Source: Larus michahellis (Eukaryota > Chordata > Aves > Charadriiformes > Laridae). Taken from it: 64,000 bases of DNA. This document shows, piece after piece, positions 23,584 to 35,900 of the stretch (positions are counted from its first letter, which is position 1; each line of letters begins with the position of its first letter). The notes under the pieces were generated by a model, which worked only from the letters and a program-made list of their open reading frames with translations, searched no databases and was not told the origin of the DNA. The stretch covers positions 26,308,071 to 26,372,070 of the forward strand of contig NC_133930.1 in assembly GCF_964199755.1 (NCBI RefSeq), read 5' to 3'. The translations under genes were made by a program, and so were the position numbers.

Positions 23584-23690
23584 CCCTCACGGCCCCCGTC
23601 TCAGCACCGCCCCCTCATGGCCGCCTCACCATCACCGCCCACTCATGGCCGCTCCTCACCGCCGCCCCCTCACGGCCGTCCGGCACCCAT
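23584..23690. repeat. GC-rich minisatellite, about 27-28-bp unit, four copies
   Basis: Four diverged units start at CCTCACGG (23585), CCTCATGG (23613), ACTCATGG (23641) and CCTCACGG (23668). The spacings are 28, 28 and 27 bases, and each unit ends in a CACCGCC-like string. Confidence 0.75.
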
Positions 23691-23898
23691 TCGGCGATCG
23701 ATTGCTCAGGCCCCTCTCGGCCCCGCCCAGCGGCGGGCTGCTCTCCGCGCGGAGCTCGATTAAGAAGGCCTGTCCCTCAGCGGGAGCGCCCGCTCCGGCC
23801 ATCCCGCCGAGCCGCCGGTGCAGGGGCCGTGTCGACGGGGATAGCGCCGCCGCCGTAGCCGGCCACCCATTGGGGGGGAGACGCAGGTGCCGCTCCCG

Positions 23899-23949
23899 AT
23901 GCTGCGGTGGCTTATCGGCGGCGGCCGGGAGCCGCAGGGCCTGGCGGAG
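23899..23949 (+). CDS. WDR41: WDR41 coding exon 1
   Basis: Encodes residues 1-17, from MLRWLIGGG to GLAE. The donor is GAG|GTAAGG at phase 0. It lies in the CpG island. No in-frame upstream ATG with family similarity is visible. Confidence 0.93.
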
Positions 23950-26900
23950 GTAAGGCAGCGGGCGTGGCGGAAGGGGGCAGAGCAGCTCGCGGCGGGAGGC
24001 GGGGCCAAGGGGAAGCGTTAGGGTCGTTGGCGGGGGCGGGGGGAGCGTTGTCCCCTCAGCAGGAGCCGTCTGCTGGGCCTGGGGGGGGGTCGCCCGTGGG
24101 GACAGCCGCCCTCACGCAGCGTGGCGCCGGTGCGGGGCCGTAGGGAGCTGTAGGCCGCGGGGGAGGGGAGCGCTGTGAGCTAGGGGGGCGGTAGGCGGGG
24201 GCCTTTCCTGGTCTGCCGGAGGAAGGGGCCTTCAGGGCTAGCTGGCAGCCTGTGGGGCTTTATGGTGGTTAGAAAGGCTTACAAACTTCGCTGGAGAGAG
24301 AGTGGGGTGGGGAAAAGAAAAAAACACAAAAGCAGACAGCAAAACCCCCGATCTGAGCTTGCCCAGGAGCTGAAAGGCTTGGGAGCCCTCCCTGCCAGTA
24401 GCTCCTCCCTGTCAGCTCCTCCTCCTCCTGCTCGGCGCATCCTGGGCAAGTGGAGGTTATGTTTCCTAGCTTGCAAGCCTATGGAGTTCTGACCCTCGGG
24501 ACTCCTCCGTCGATAGAGTAAATTGTAGGCAGTAACTTTTTAGTTCTGTGTCCTGGTTGTAGTTTGTATTAGTCGTCTAGCATTTCTTTTCAGTTTCTTA
24601 CCCGTAAAATAAACTAGGCTTATGCAGTGCACTGGACACTGACATCCTTCCTGCTGCCTTACTTGGAAAAGAAGTTTTACTGGATTTGAGGGAGAGATTA
24701 TTGGGATTTTCTTGTCCCTGAGACTCTGTTGAAGTTCTCAGCTTGGGCTTAATAAAAGTTAATTAACACCATTCCTGAGCTACTTAGTGCTTTTGTAATC
24801 TAGACAAATATGAGGAAGTAATTATTTTTCAGCTGCTATACATGAGCAAGTCATGACAATGTCATGGTTGATTTCAAATGCTAGTAGTTAACTTTGGTGG
24901 AAGTTTGAGTCTGTACCAGTTTGGAATGATGATATATGATGTCTGGGAATGCCTCTGACCTTTGTCATCAGTCAAAATGTTGGTTATATTGCAGTTGTAT
25001 TTAGCAGGTTTCTGTGCAGTTGTTTTTAAAAGGAAATAGGAAATAACACCTTTTTAACATGCACTAGAAAACTATGTTGCTACATCTCCCTCTCCAAAAT
25101 TTAAACTCTGGCTATGGTTTAGTTATACTATGATTTAATAAAGTGTGAGCATGAGTCAAGGTGTGGTCCAGTTCTTCCATTCTGCCATTTGTAGCTTGAT
25201 TAAATCTGATCCACGTGACTTCTGTTTCCATTGCTACCACTGGTTTGCTGAATGATGGTGATCATTTTGCTTCTCCGTGGAAAAACTGAATAACAAATAT
25301 TGATAAGGATTACTCCCTAAACACTTTTAGTTCTTTTCTCCTGCATTATGTAATACTGTTTCCTGTAGAGATCATCTTCATAACCATCAGTTCTTTCTAC
25401 TTTTCTTAAATAGATAAAGAAACCTATAGCAGTGTGGGGGCAATGGTCTTCTGATGCTTGTTTCATGTGCTATGTCTTCAACCAGTCATGAAAAGGCCAG
25501 ATGTATTAGAGTGGCATTGCACTGGGTGGATAGAGAAAGCTGTCTTAAGTTCATGAAATGTAAATTTCTCCTTACCCATTTCTCTTCTTTTGCTGTGGAA
25601 TTGAAAATCATAGAATTGCCTAGGTTGGAAGGGAGCTTTCAGATCATCTAGTCCAACCATCAACCTAACTCTGACAAAAACCATCACTAAACCAGATCTC
25701 TAAGCACTGTGTCTACCTGTCTTTTAAGTACCTCCAGGGATGGTGCTTCAGCCACTTCCCTGGGCCGCCTGTTCCAATGCTTAATAACCCTTTCAGTGTA
25801 AACGTTTTTCCTAATATCCAGTCGAAACCTCCCCTCGTGCAACTTGAGGCCGTTTCCTCTTGCTCTATCACTTGTTACCTGCGAGAACAGATTGACCCCC
25901 ACCTCGCTACAACCTCCTTTCAGGTGGTTGTAGAAAGCGATAAGGTCTCCCCTCAGACTCCTTTTCTCCAGGCTAAACAACCCCAGCTCCCTCAGCCGCT
26001 TCTCGTAAAACTTATTCTCCAGACCCATCGCCAGCTTTGTTGCCCTTCCCTGTACCTGCTCCAGCACCTCAATGTCTTTTTTTGTGGTGAGGGGCCCAAA
26101 ACTGGATACAGTACTTGAGGTGAGGCCTCAGCAGTGCTGAGTACAGGGGGACGATCACTTCTCTCCGTTGATGGCCATGGTGTATGTCTTAAGCAGAGTG
26201 GCTCATTCTCAACTGCAGTACCGTCATGGTCCATATAAGCCAATTTATTATGCTCCATGATACATATGTAAGTATGTCTGTGTACCTTTGTATCCATATT
26301 TTTGGTGAACTGCTTTTGACAATCCCACTTTTAAATCCTTCAGATCATGGGGGTTGTAGGAAGTTGTGGCATTGTTTACTGATTATCATAGTGATGCTTA
26401 CAGGTCCTGCATCAAAACATACAAATTGGGAATGGATTCCATTAGCATCAGCATCTAGCTTTCTCTTCTAAAAACTTGTTGCTACAAGAGAGTTCAATTA
26501 ATAACTTATATCAAAAATATGTTTCTTCAGGGAAAGAATGCACATGTAACCCAACAGTTCGGTCAATATTAATGAAGATCTGAAGAGAGCATAGCTTGTT
26601 GTCTGACAGTACCGGGGGGGGAAACTGTTATTTTGTTGTTGTGTATAGTACTTCATAAGTACTGTACCTTTCAATATTCACAGGCATTCTTAGAATTAAG
26701 AAAAAATAAGATTAGACACATTGTTCAAAAGAAGTAGCACTGTCTTGTACTGAATAAGGAGCAACAACAGAATACAGAATTGGGATGTTAATGTTACAAA
26801 TTCTGACTTTCGAAACGGTGTTACAGTTGTTTTGTGAATATATGTTTCTATTAGTAAATAAAAATGGAAGTCGTCTGACTACAGTATTGCTAATGTCATC

Positions 26901-29900
26901 CAGTGACGCTGAGATGTGCTTAGGATTTTTAGAACTTTCAATTTTTTAAAGAGAATGTTTTGATTACCTTTTGACAGCTGAACTCCAAGTTTCCATATTT
27001 GTTCAACTTTTCTTTATAACCATGCAGACTCTACTTGCATTATTTTAAATGGGAACTGCTATTCTCACATAATTGCATAAAATGAGGAACAGTTGCTTCA
27101 TGAAATGCATCAGATAGCACAAAACCAAGATAAAATCACAAGAACTAGCATTTTGACAACCTCTTCATTTTAAAAATAAACACAGATTTCTTTCCCTATT
27201 TATTAACTTTGTCATCCTTAACTTCTGAAGAATAGTATCATAGACCAATACAGAAGTAAGAGAAAATAATTTATTATTCCTGCAAGAGAATGGTGAAGTT
27301 TCTGAGGATAATATGTTTGTCTTTCACGTAGGATTAACTGTCATGTGCTGCATGTTGTACAGTGTTTAGTAATTGCTGTTTTACAGTGCAGGTTCTGTTG
27401 AAGTCCTCAAAGAAGAGACAGTCTTAGAAGTAAAATTATGTTGACAGTCACGTAAAATAAATCTAGAAGAAGGAGACTGCTGTCATTGAGTTCCTACTGA
27501 GCTATTTAGATATTTTTATTTTTTTTAAAGTAATGTCTGATGTTAAGTTCTTCCAGAATGTGGAAGACCTTAAAAACAAAAAAGTTGTCTTCTATTGAAA
27601 CAAACTGGTGATTGAGATTAGCAGAACTATCGTGCTTGAAACTGCAGTCCTATGCAATATTTTATTGACTCTGCCTGGTGATCAGCTTGCTCTGAGTGAT
27701 TGATTGTTCTTTTAATTAATAGTCTAGTTGGGGGTAATTGCAGGTGCTGTTCTATAAAATGAATAATCATTCTCTGTGTTTTTTTAAGCAGTTGGCTGTG
27801 GTGTTTTGTGAATAGAGTCCCTATGAATGATGTATATATTATGTAACAGAACAGCATTTATTCTTATTTATTTTAAATATGTCATCTTTATATAGGATTT
27901 TAAAATTGAACGGTAGATGAAAGATATGAGAGGTTTACAGACCTCGCGGAAGAGGTGTAATTTAATGAACACCTGAATGTATGGTGAATTGAGTCATGAA
28001 GCTGGCTCCACATGACAGCTCATGACTAAACTGTGTTTTCATTTTTGTGTATCAGTGATTAAAACAGTAAAAATATTTTTGTTAAACAGAAAATGCTGTA
28101 TTATAATTTAAAATACATGCTACAGAAATGTATTATTTACTTGAAATAATAAGAAATTATCTTTTGTAATGATTTTCATTAAGGCAAAATGATATTTCAG
28201 AAACTTAATTTAACTTCAAATATAACTATACATTCACACAGGAATCTATATGTAGATTGTTAGACATTACAAAGACCTGGTGAAAATAATTATTCAGTAC
28301 AAAATAAATTTAATTCCTTTTTTTATGAATTTTAGAAATCATCTGTACAGACAATCGGTGAAGAACAAATACAGAACCCTTACACGGAGCTCCTTGTCTT
28401 GAAAGGTCATCAAGATATAGTACGATTTCTAGTGCAAATAGATGATTGCAGGTATGAAATTGCATTTCAAATTGTTTCACTGCATCCTTGGCAATACTTC
28501 ATACAATATTTTTCAAAATGTACTAATATTTTTAATCCTTTCTATTTTTTTAATAAACACTCCCTTTTCTTGGCATGTTACTACATCTTTTGGCTTCTCT
28601 TGCAAGTTATACTTTCATGAGAAAATAATGGTGATGGAATTACGTTTCTTGGTACAACTTCATTTGTTTGAAAGAAATGCCTGTAGCTAATTCAGCCCTT
28701 CTTTTTTAGGCTGTTCCTGGGTTGAACATTCCCTTCTGTACATGTCTACACACACTTTCTACTTTCTCCAGGACAATATGCAGTAGCGTCTGCTTCAGTT
28801 CTGAGTGGATGCATGCGATGTATGTTTTTGAATTGAGGACAGCTGTTATTTCACCTTTTGGTTCTACAGAAGAATGTGATAGACTCCTACAGAGACACTG
28901 TAGCTATTGAACATGACATTCTCAACAATATTGAATGTTGCCATTCCTTTCTTTCTTATCTTCTGTTATGCTTTCTTCTGAAACTTGAGTGATCAATTCA
29001 CTTGAGCTTTGGTTAATGCGACTTTTTTCTGAAATTCTCAAACTTTGAAATTTTCACCACTTTATTCAGAATGACTACTTAGTAAAACGCAACATATGCT
29101 TAATCTCTGCATTACATATCTCCTCCAGTTTGATCTTGTTCAACTTGCTCTTCTTTGAAATCTGACAGTTCCTTTGTTTCTCTCTTCCAATTTTTAGCTT
29201 TGTGCACTTTTTTTTTTTTCTTAATATTCCCAGACAATCTTTCCTTGTAGCTAGTTCTCAGTTCCTTGTAGCTAGGTCCAACTTTATTGTGAACTCTGAG
29301 GATGGAGTTATTTAACATCTGGAAAACTGGTTGTGAAGCAGAGATGAAGTCACTACGTTTACCATTGTCACTTTGGAAGTGTGACTGAGAGAATGAGTTG
29401 TGATAGTTTTATGTTAGGACCTGGCTTCTGTCCTAGCTTTGTCTAAACTAGCCTTGAGTGTTCCCTAATTTAACTTAATTCTGCAAGAGAGGAAATATTT
29501 ATCTGCCTTAAAAGTAAGGTTGTGAAGCCTTTAGTCAATAATAAGCATAGTGACTCTTGGCTGATGTGGAGAATTAAATAGAAAACCTTTAGAACTAAGA
29601 ATGTAAGTAATAGGCAAGAGTCTCTCTGTTAAAGAGCTGTAGTCATTTATATCTTTTATGGATTAGGCACAGAAGGGGTTTTCTAATATATTCATCAATA
29701 CACTACACTAAGTTAACATGGGTAAGAGTTTGGTTTATATCCTTGCAGCGTACAGCAGGTGTTTTGTGAAGGAAGGTTCTGTCCTTCCCCGTGCACGTTG
29801 ATTAGTTGGGTGGTCTCTTCCAAATTTAGAATGCCTGCAGAATGTTACTTTCTAATAATTTCATAAAAAATAATTTTTTATATATATATAAAAAAATAAT

Positions 29901-32900
29901 TTTTTATATATATATATATATATAAAAAAATTTCGCAGAAGACTCCATGCAGAATTTTTAGCTTGTCAGTTTTCATTCCTAATGTAATAAATATATATAT
30001 CAGAAAAGCTATATGCATTACCATAAAATTTATTTTTCTACATTATAGTAATCGACCAGAAGATTAATATAAAAATAGAAGAATCTTGTGGGGGTTTTGC
30101 AGTCTTTTTTTTTTTCCCAGAGAAGTTATTAAAATGACCTTTCCTCAAAGTACTTTTTTCCCAAAACACATGCTCAATAAATGTAATTGGTCTTTATAGA
30201 AATATGAGAGTTTTCTTAGATTGCATGCACTGTCTGATGCAAAGAAATTTTTTGCCATTTTGGGCTTCATTGTATGGTAGCAGGTAAATTACTGAAGCTA
30301 AACTAATGATAATAAGTGTAAAACTAAAGCTGCATTGAAGATAGGTTATAAAATAGCATATGGATAAGGAGGTTAATACTCTGAGAATTTGAGGAGTTTA
30401 TAATAGAGTCGCTTCACTGGTGTTTTCTGGATTGTTAAACAGCTGATAATATTTTTCACTTGATTCTTTTCAGTAAAATTAGTATTGTTACTCAGCTTCT
30501 GAAATGTTTTTATTTAGTTCTGCAGCTCTTCCATTGTGTGCTTTTCGTCAACTGTTGTAAGCCAAGTTTCACGCTTCAGGTCTTTAGATAATATCATCTT
30601 ATTGAGAATTTTGCAGAAGGATTTTCTTGTTTTCTCAGTGGCTCAGCTAAAACCAGTGAGTGGAAAATTTTCTCAGATTGGTTTTTGAAGATACTAAATA
30701 AATCCTGTATAAATGTAACAGAAAGCTGTTTTTTTTTTTCTTCTTCTCTCTTGTACTTTTTGAACATGAAGTAAGGGTCATATTGATTGGAAGATCACTA
30801 AGGAAGGCTAAGCTTCAGCAAGAGTCTTCCAAAAAAATGGACTGAGATAAAATTGCATGTAATACTCTAGCATTTAACACATTAAACTAAACAGGGTTCA
30901 TAACACATTTTAAGAATAGCTTTTTTTGTTGCTCATTTGACCATTCCTTGCTCCTTCAGGAAACAGACGAAGTTACAGATGATGGTGTTCATGACTGGAA
31001 AAGAATCAGGTGACCCATGAATCTCCACCTTGGTGAACAGAATGTAACTGTAGGATAACTGACTCTGACCAATGTACCTTGGTATTTAAACAGAAATCCT
31101 GGTTAAAGATGAGGAGGAAAATACACAAAACAACACTCTGTTGAACTTCTATGTTGATGAATTACATTCGTGCCTTCATTCAACCACCAGTTTTCTTCCC
31201 AGAATTTTGTTCAAATGGCACACAGCTCCAGTATTACTCAAGAGAGGAATTGGAATTTAAAGGACTAGTCCTGAATTGTGAGAGTCTTACTATTTTAAGT
31301 TCTTGATGTTGTGACAAAACAAGGTATAATAGAGCTAAAAGGCAACTAAAGATAAGAAATTAATGTTATCGGAGGTGTGCATTGAAGACTGTTTTTTGCT
31401 CTAATGTTTTTAAAGAAGGGCTTGATTAGATATAGAATAATGAAAGATATTAAGAAAGTACAGCTTACACTTTTTTATATTTACTGTCATAGAATAAAAC
31501 AAGATGATATGTGGAAGAAAAGGGGGGGAGGGAAACTGTATGGCTTTGTGCCTGAAAACTTATTCTGTTAGCAAGTTTCACAAACATTATAATTGTGAAG
31601 AGTCTTAAAGAAAGGACATGTATAAAGTTAATGAAACCATTCACACCTGGTAACAAAAAAATTCAGAAGTGATATAACCTTTCTTCTTCATGACTTTTAT
31701 GCACATAGTACAGATCTTAGTTCTCTAAATAAACGGTTTAACCCTTGGTAAAGGCTCAAAACAAAAGGAAAAATTAGAAGAGTAGAAGGTATTCTATGGA
31801 AGGTCTTGCTTCTATTCCAGGCTTTCTCCACTCATAGTATGTCTTTACTGGGATAGCTGGGTTGTGTGTTCCAGCTACAGTAAAGCTGTGGTGTTGATAA
31901 GGTGCAAATGTAGCCTAGAGAAAAAGATTGAATTTAGGTCAGACTTTGTTAATGTGAGATTAACATGCTAATATGAACTTGTTTTTTCCTCATATGGTAT
32001 GCCTTCCAGCTGGATTTTTAGCATAAGTCAAATTTAGCATTCACTCCCTTTGGGAGTTCTTTTTAGCCACAGTTTAAAGTATCATGATAAATACTGGGCT
32101 CCTCTACTCTTGGGCTGAACTCATATGAGTAGTTTGTAACTTGTTAGATGTCTTGCAGTCAGTTAGCTCTACTAATACTGTTTGATTTTAGAGTTTGCTG
32201 TTATTTATGTATTATATGTAAGATCTCATATTTTTTAACAAGAGAATTGGTTCTGTAATGTGAGATTCTATTTATAATAATATGTATTGGAATTCTTAAA
32301 CCTTGTTCTTATATTAATTATATGTTGATGAACACATATTTGAATGTACTGACTTCAGTTTATAAACTGTAATGAGGATTTAAGAATACATATTTATTCT
32401 TTAAAGCCAGAGTCTAATATATCATGTAAATATTTTTCTTACATAATGGTTTACTGCTTTTCCATTACATTATGCTATATTGAAGTTTTTACAGTGCTTT
32501 TTTTTTTTTTTTCCCCAGGTTTGCATCTGCAGGAGATGATGGAATCATATTTCTGTGGAATGCTCAGGTTAGCTCTTTTTGGGGGGTAGCTTGTGTGCTC
32601 CAGAGAGGGTAGAAGTTGGGAAGAGGAGTTAGAAATGTCTAGTAGTGAAAAAGCAGAATAAATAAGAATTGCTGCAGAGGTGCTGTTTGAAAATGTAAAA
32701 GTGGAGGGAGTCTGTCAAATCTTAGTTTACAAAGGACAGCTAGGAAAGTAAAAGTTGTGTGAACCCAAGAGAACAATAGTTTTAAAATTTGGAGTGTTTT
32801 GGGAAGACACAGTGATTTTAGAGAGATTTGAGATGAAATAATGATGGGAGAAGCAGAAGTGTGTACGAACTTGTGGCTTTAATTCTTCTAAAATATGCTT

Positions 32901-35900
32901 GGTGTTTGCTGTGAACACTGAAATGTTGACTAGTAACTTAACAAATCGTAGCGAGGTCCCAATCGTGCCAAGACCAGTATATATACTTAAGTTTTAAGTA
33001 CATTTCAGTGGCTCTATTAGCAATGTCTATTTGTAGTATAACTGATTAGACTAGGTGGAGAGCTAACACAAAACTGTGTTGGAAAGACACCAAAGTCAAG
33101 CAGAAGTTAAACATTTCATGCAGTGCAGAAACAAGGCCTTAATTGCTTGCTGTGATAAAAATTTTCTTATAGCTTTTGAAAACCTTACTAAGGCATTAGA
33201 TTTATCATGGAAATAGTGCTAAGTGTGATACCCACTGTTCTGCTCTTCTGCTCTGTGTCTCCCTGTCACTGACAAAATTATAGAAAAGGGAGAAGACCTG
33301 TGTTAAGGAGGGCTAGTGTACAAGTTAGATTGTTCAATAGGAAGTCTAAAATATTGTGCTGTCTAAACTCTGAGTATCAAACATTCCAATTAAGAAAGAA
33401 ATAAATCTCAGACCATAAACTTTTTTGGAAGCTTTCTGCAAAATTTATGTGACATTTCTGATGGTGTAATTTTAAAATACAGAACTTGAAACTTTTCCTC
33501 TCTTTTTAGCAGTTTCAGATAGTGCTTTGCTGTTATTGAAAGCCCATTATAATTCTATAATTTGGAAAAATAAATTGTTTTTGATTATTCAAAGCCATGT
33601 CTATGAGTATATATATTCAGTGTTCTGAGCAGTTAGAATGTAAAACTCATTTAGATATCCAGTTTAGGAACTGAGTTCCATTTTCTACTTCTGTAGGATT
33701 TTTATTATGTTTTTGTTAAAACAAATCTTTTGTAATTCTAACTTAAAAACGTAGCCCACAAGTGTAAAGAAGTGTACGGTCATAACTACCCTGTATTTTA
33801 ATTGCATGTTTAAAATGCCAGTATGCTTCTGCATGTGTCTTTGTAGGGTTTTGCCATCTAACTAAACAGAGCAGAAGTAGCTGCAGTTACCTAAGCAGCA
33901 GCTTGAAGCTATAGATAATGTGCATACCAAAGAACGCTGCCAGGAAATTGGCAGTACTGTGTTTGCCAAAAATATAGGTCAAGTTTTTCCAATCATTAAA
34001 ATAAATAAAAAAAACTTTTTCAAGAAAGGGTTTGTCAACAAATCTGAATTTTGCTAGTATACATTAAAAAGAGGGAATGACCAATATTTGCATTAAAATT
34101 AAATGAGTTTAATGGAAAGCTTTAGTTCTTAAGGGTTTTTAGAGGTTGTTTTTTTTTTTTTCACCCTTAGAGTAGTTTTTATTATGTACTGCTCCTTTAC
34201 ACTTATACTTAATGTGTTCTTTAATTCTAGTTAAGATCTTGAACAGTACTGAAGGTAGGAAGAAGTAAATCCATAAATTGCTTTAGAAAGGGAGAGTTTA
34301 GACTCTTGGAAATTCTTGCCTTCAAAAGTCATTTGGTACCTATGTCATATGCTACAGTAGGCATTTTCCAATGTTTTTGTTTTTCAGACTGGAGAAAAAC
34401 TTTTTGAACTTCATGGACACACACACAAAATTACAGCTATAGCACCATTTTCTTCGTCAGATGCTTCTGAAGAAAAAAAACATTTGATTTTAACAGCATC
34501 AGCTGATAGAACAGTTATTGTATCCTTAGATCTGGAGAGGATTCAAATTTCTATGGGCTTTTTGTTGGCTTTTACTTCTAAAGGTAGTGTTGAGACAGGC
34601 TGCAGGTTGTTTGAATTTATTGGCTGATCATACCCAGTAGGTATAATTGGATTACACTAGGATTTTACTTATTATTGCTCACAACTAAATGCAATCATTG
34701 CTACAAAAATGAACCCATAGCAGACCTTTATTAATATGTCATTTTGGCTGAATATTGGGTTTTAAAGACTGAGTCTCTGCATACCTATTTCCCAATCTGT
34801 CATTTAGTTACAAACACAGCATTTATAAATATAATGCATAAAAACCTTTCAGTTTCCTTAATGAATAAAGTCAGGTTTGGGACTGCTCTAGTGGCAGACA
34901 GGTTCAGAAAGTGTCATGTTTCCATTCTACTGTAAAGGTAAGTTGAGGAAACCCTGAGTATGTCTGTTGTTTTGTTGTAGACAAGAATCTATTACGTATG
35001 GCTCATGGGCCGTATGGGCAGCTGTGTTAATTTTAACAGCAATGTTTGGTTTAAGAACAGGTACATAATGAGTGACTGAGAAGTGGACACAATTCTTATT
35101 TTATTTTTGGAACTCAATATCTCAATTTTCTTTTTGAAAGGATGTAGAACAAAGATCATTTTATGGCTTCGTTTTGTTACTATGTTAAAAAGGCAACTTA
35201 CAGTCAAACTAGTTCTTGAATGTTAATAGCAGAAAAAATCACTGAAAAATTAGTTTTTGCATTGTTGGTAGAAAAATGTAACATATAGTATGTAATTAAC
35301 TCTGTATTTCTTAGGAAAGTGACACCTTAATACTGTATTTCATAGTACCTACAGCTTTATCTAGCTAAAGCTCATGATCATTTCACTGAGAAATTCCCTG
35401 TAGAACTTTTGCAGGGGACATATATCTGATTTTTGTTCTGCAGTGTTTGACAGTTCTTCAAAGACTGGATGTATGGTTGTCTGGAGGGAGTGATCTATGT
35501 GTTTGGAACCGAAAATTAGATCTCTTGTGTAAGACCAGTCATCTTACTGATGCAGGTAAAAATGTAAATGACTCATTATAGCTGTTAAAGTGCAAGTAAA
35601 ATGGATCTGTATAATGATGCAAAACCAACTTGGCAAATTCTCTTTAATTCTAATGATAACATTATGTATTAGAGTCACTCTCTATTTTTTTAAATGTCAG
35701 ACTTAATCGTTTTAGAATTAAGACTGGTTTTAATCTCCTGTGCTACGTGAATTTTAAAGTATGTCAGATCTCAGTAACTGTACATTAGCTTGGACTTACA
35801 GGGCTAGACCTCAGATGCTGATTTATACAGCTGTTTGCTGTAATGTGGACCAGATCCTTTGGCTGGCTTTCTGTATGGATGAGTGGGAGTTTTATTATTC

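Larger units (their letters stand above)
23515..24260. promoter_or_regulatory. CpG-island promoter of WDR41
   Basis: An abrupt change from AT-rich DNA to very GC- and CpG-rich sequence that spans the WDR41 start codon and the beginning of intron 1. It contains GC boxes (CCCCGCCC near 23721, CGGGGGCGGGG near 24031), an inverted CCAAT core ATTGG (23869-23873), and a GC-rich minisatellite at its upstream edge. No TATA box is apparent, as expected for a housekeeping-type promoter. The transcription start is not determined. Confidence 0.8.

Noticed and set aside
23645..24143. Arg/Ala/Gly-rich frames in the CpG island
   Set aside because: GC-rich sequence keeps frames open by chance. The WDR41 start exon lies in another frame and matches human.
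34520..34583. Read-through of WDR41 exon 4 to a GGTAGTG donor, giving 21 residues in frame
   Set aside because: It has the same length as the missing human segment but no similarity. The true exon 5 (34875-34937) encodes VWD...STVK and joins perfectly.
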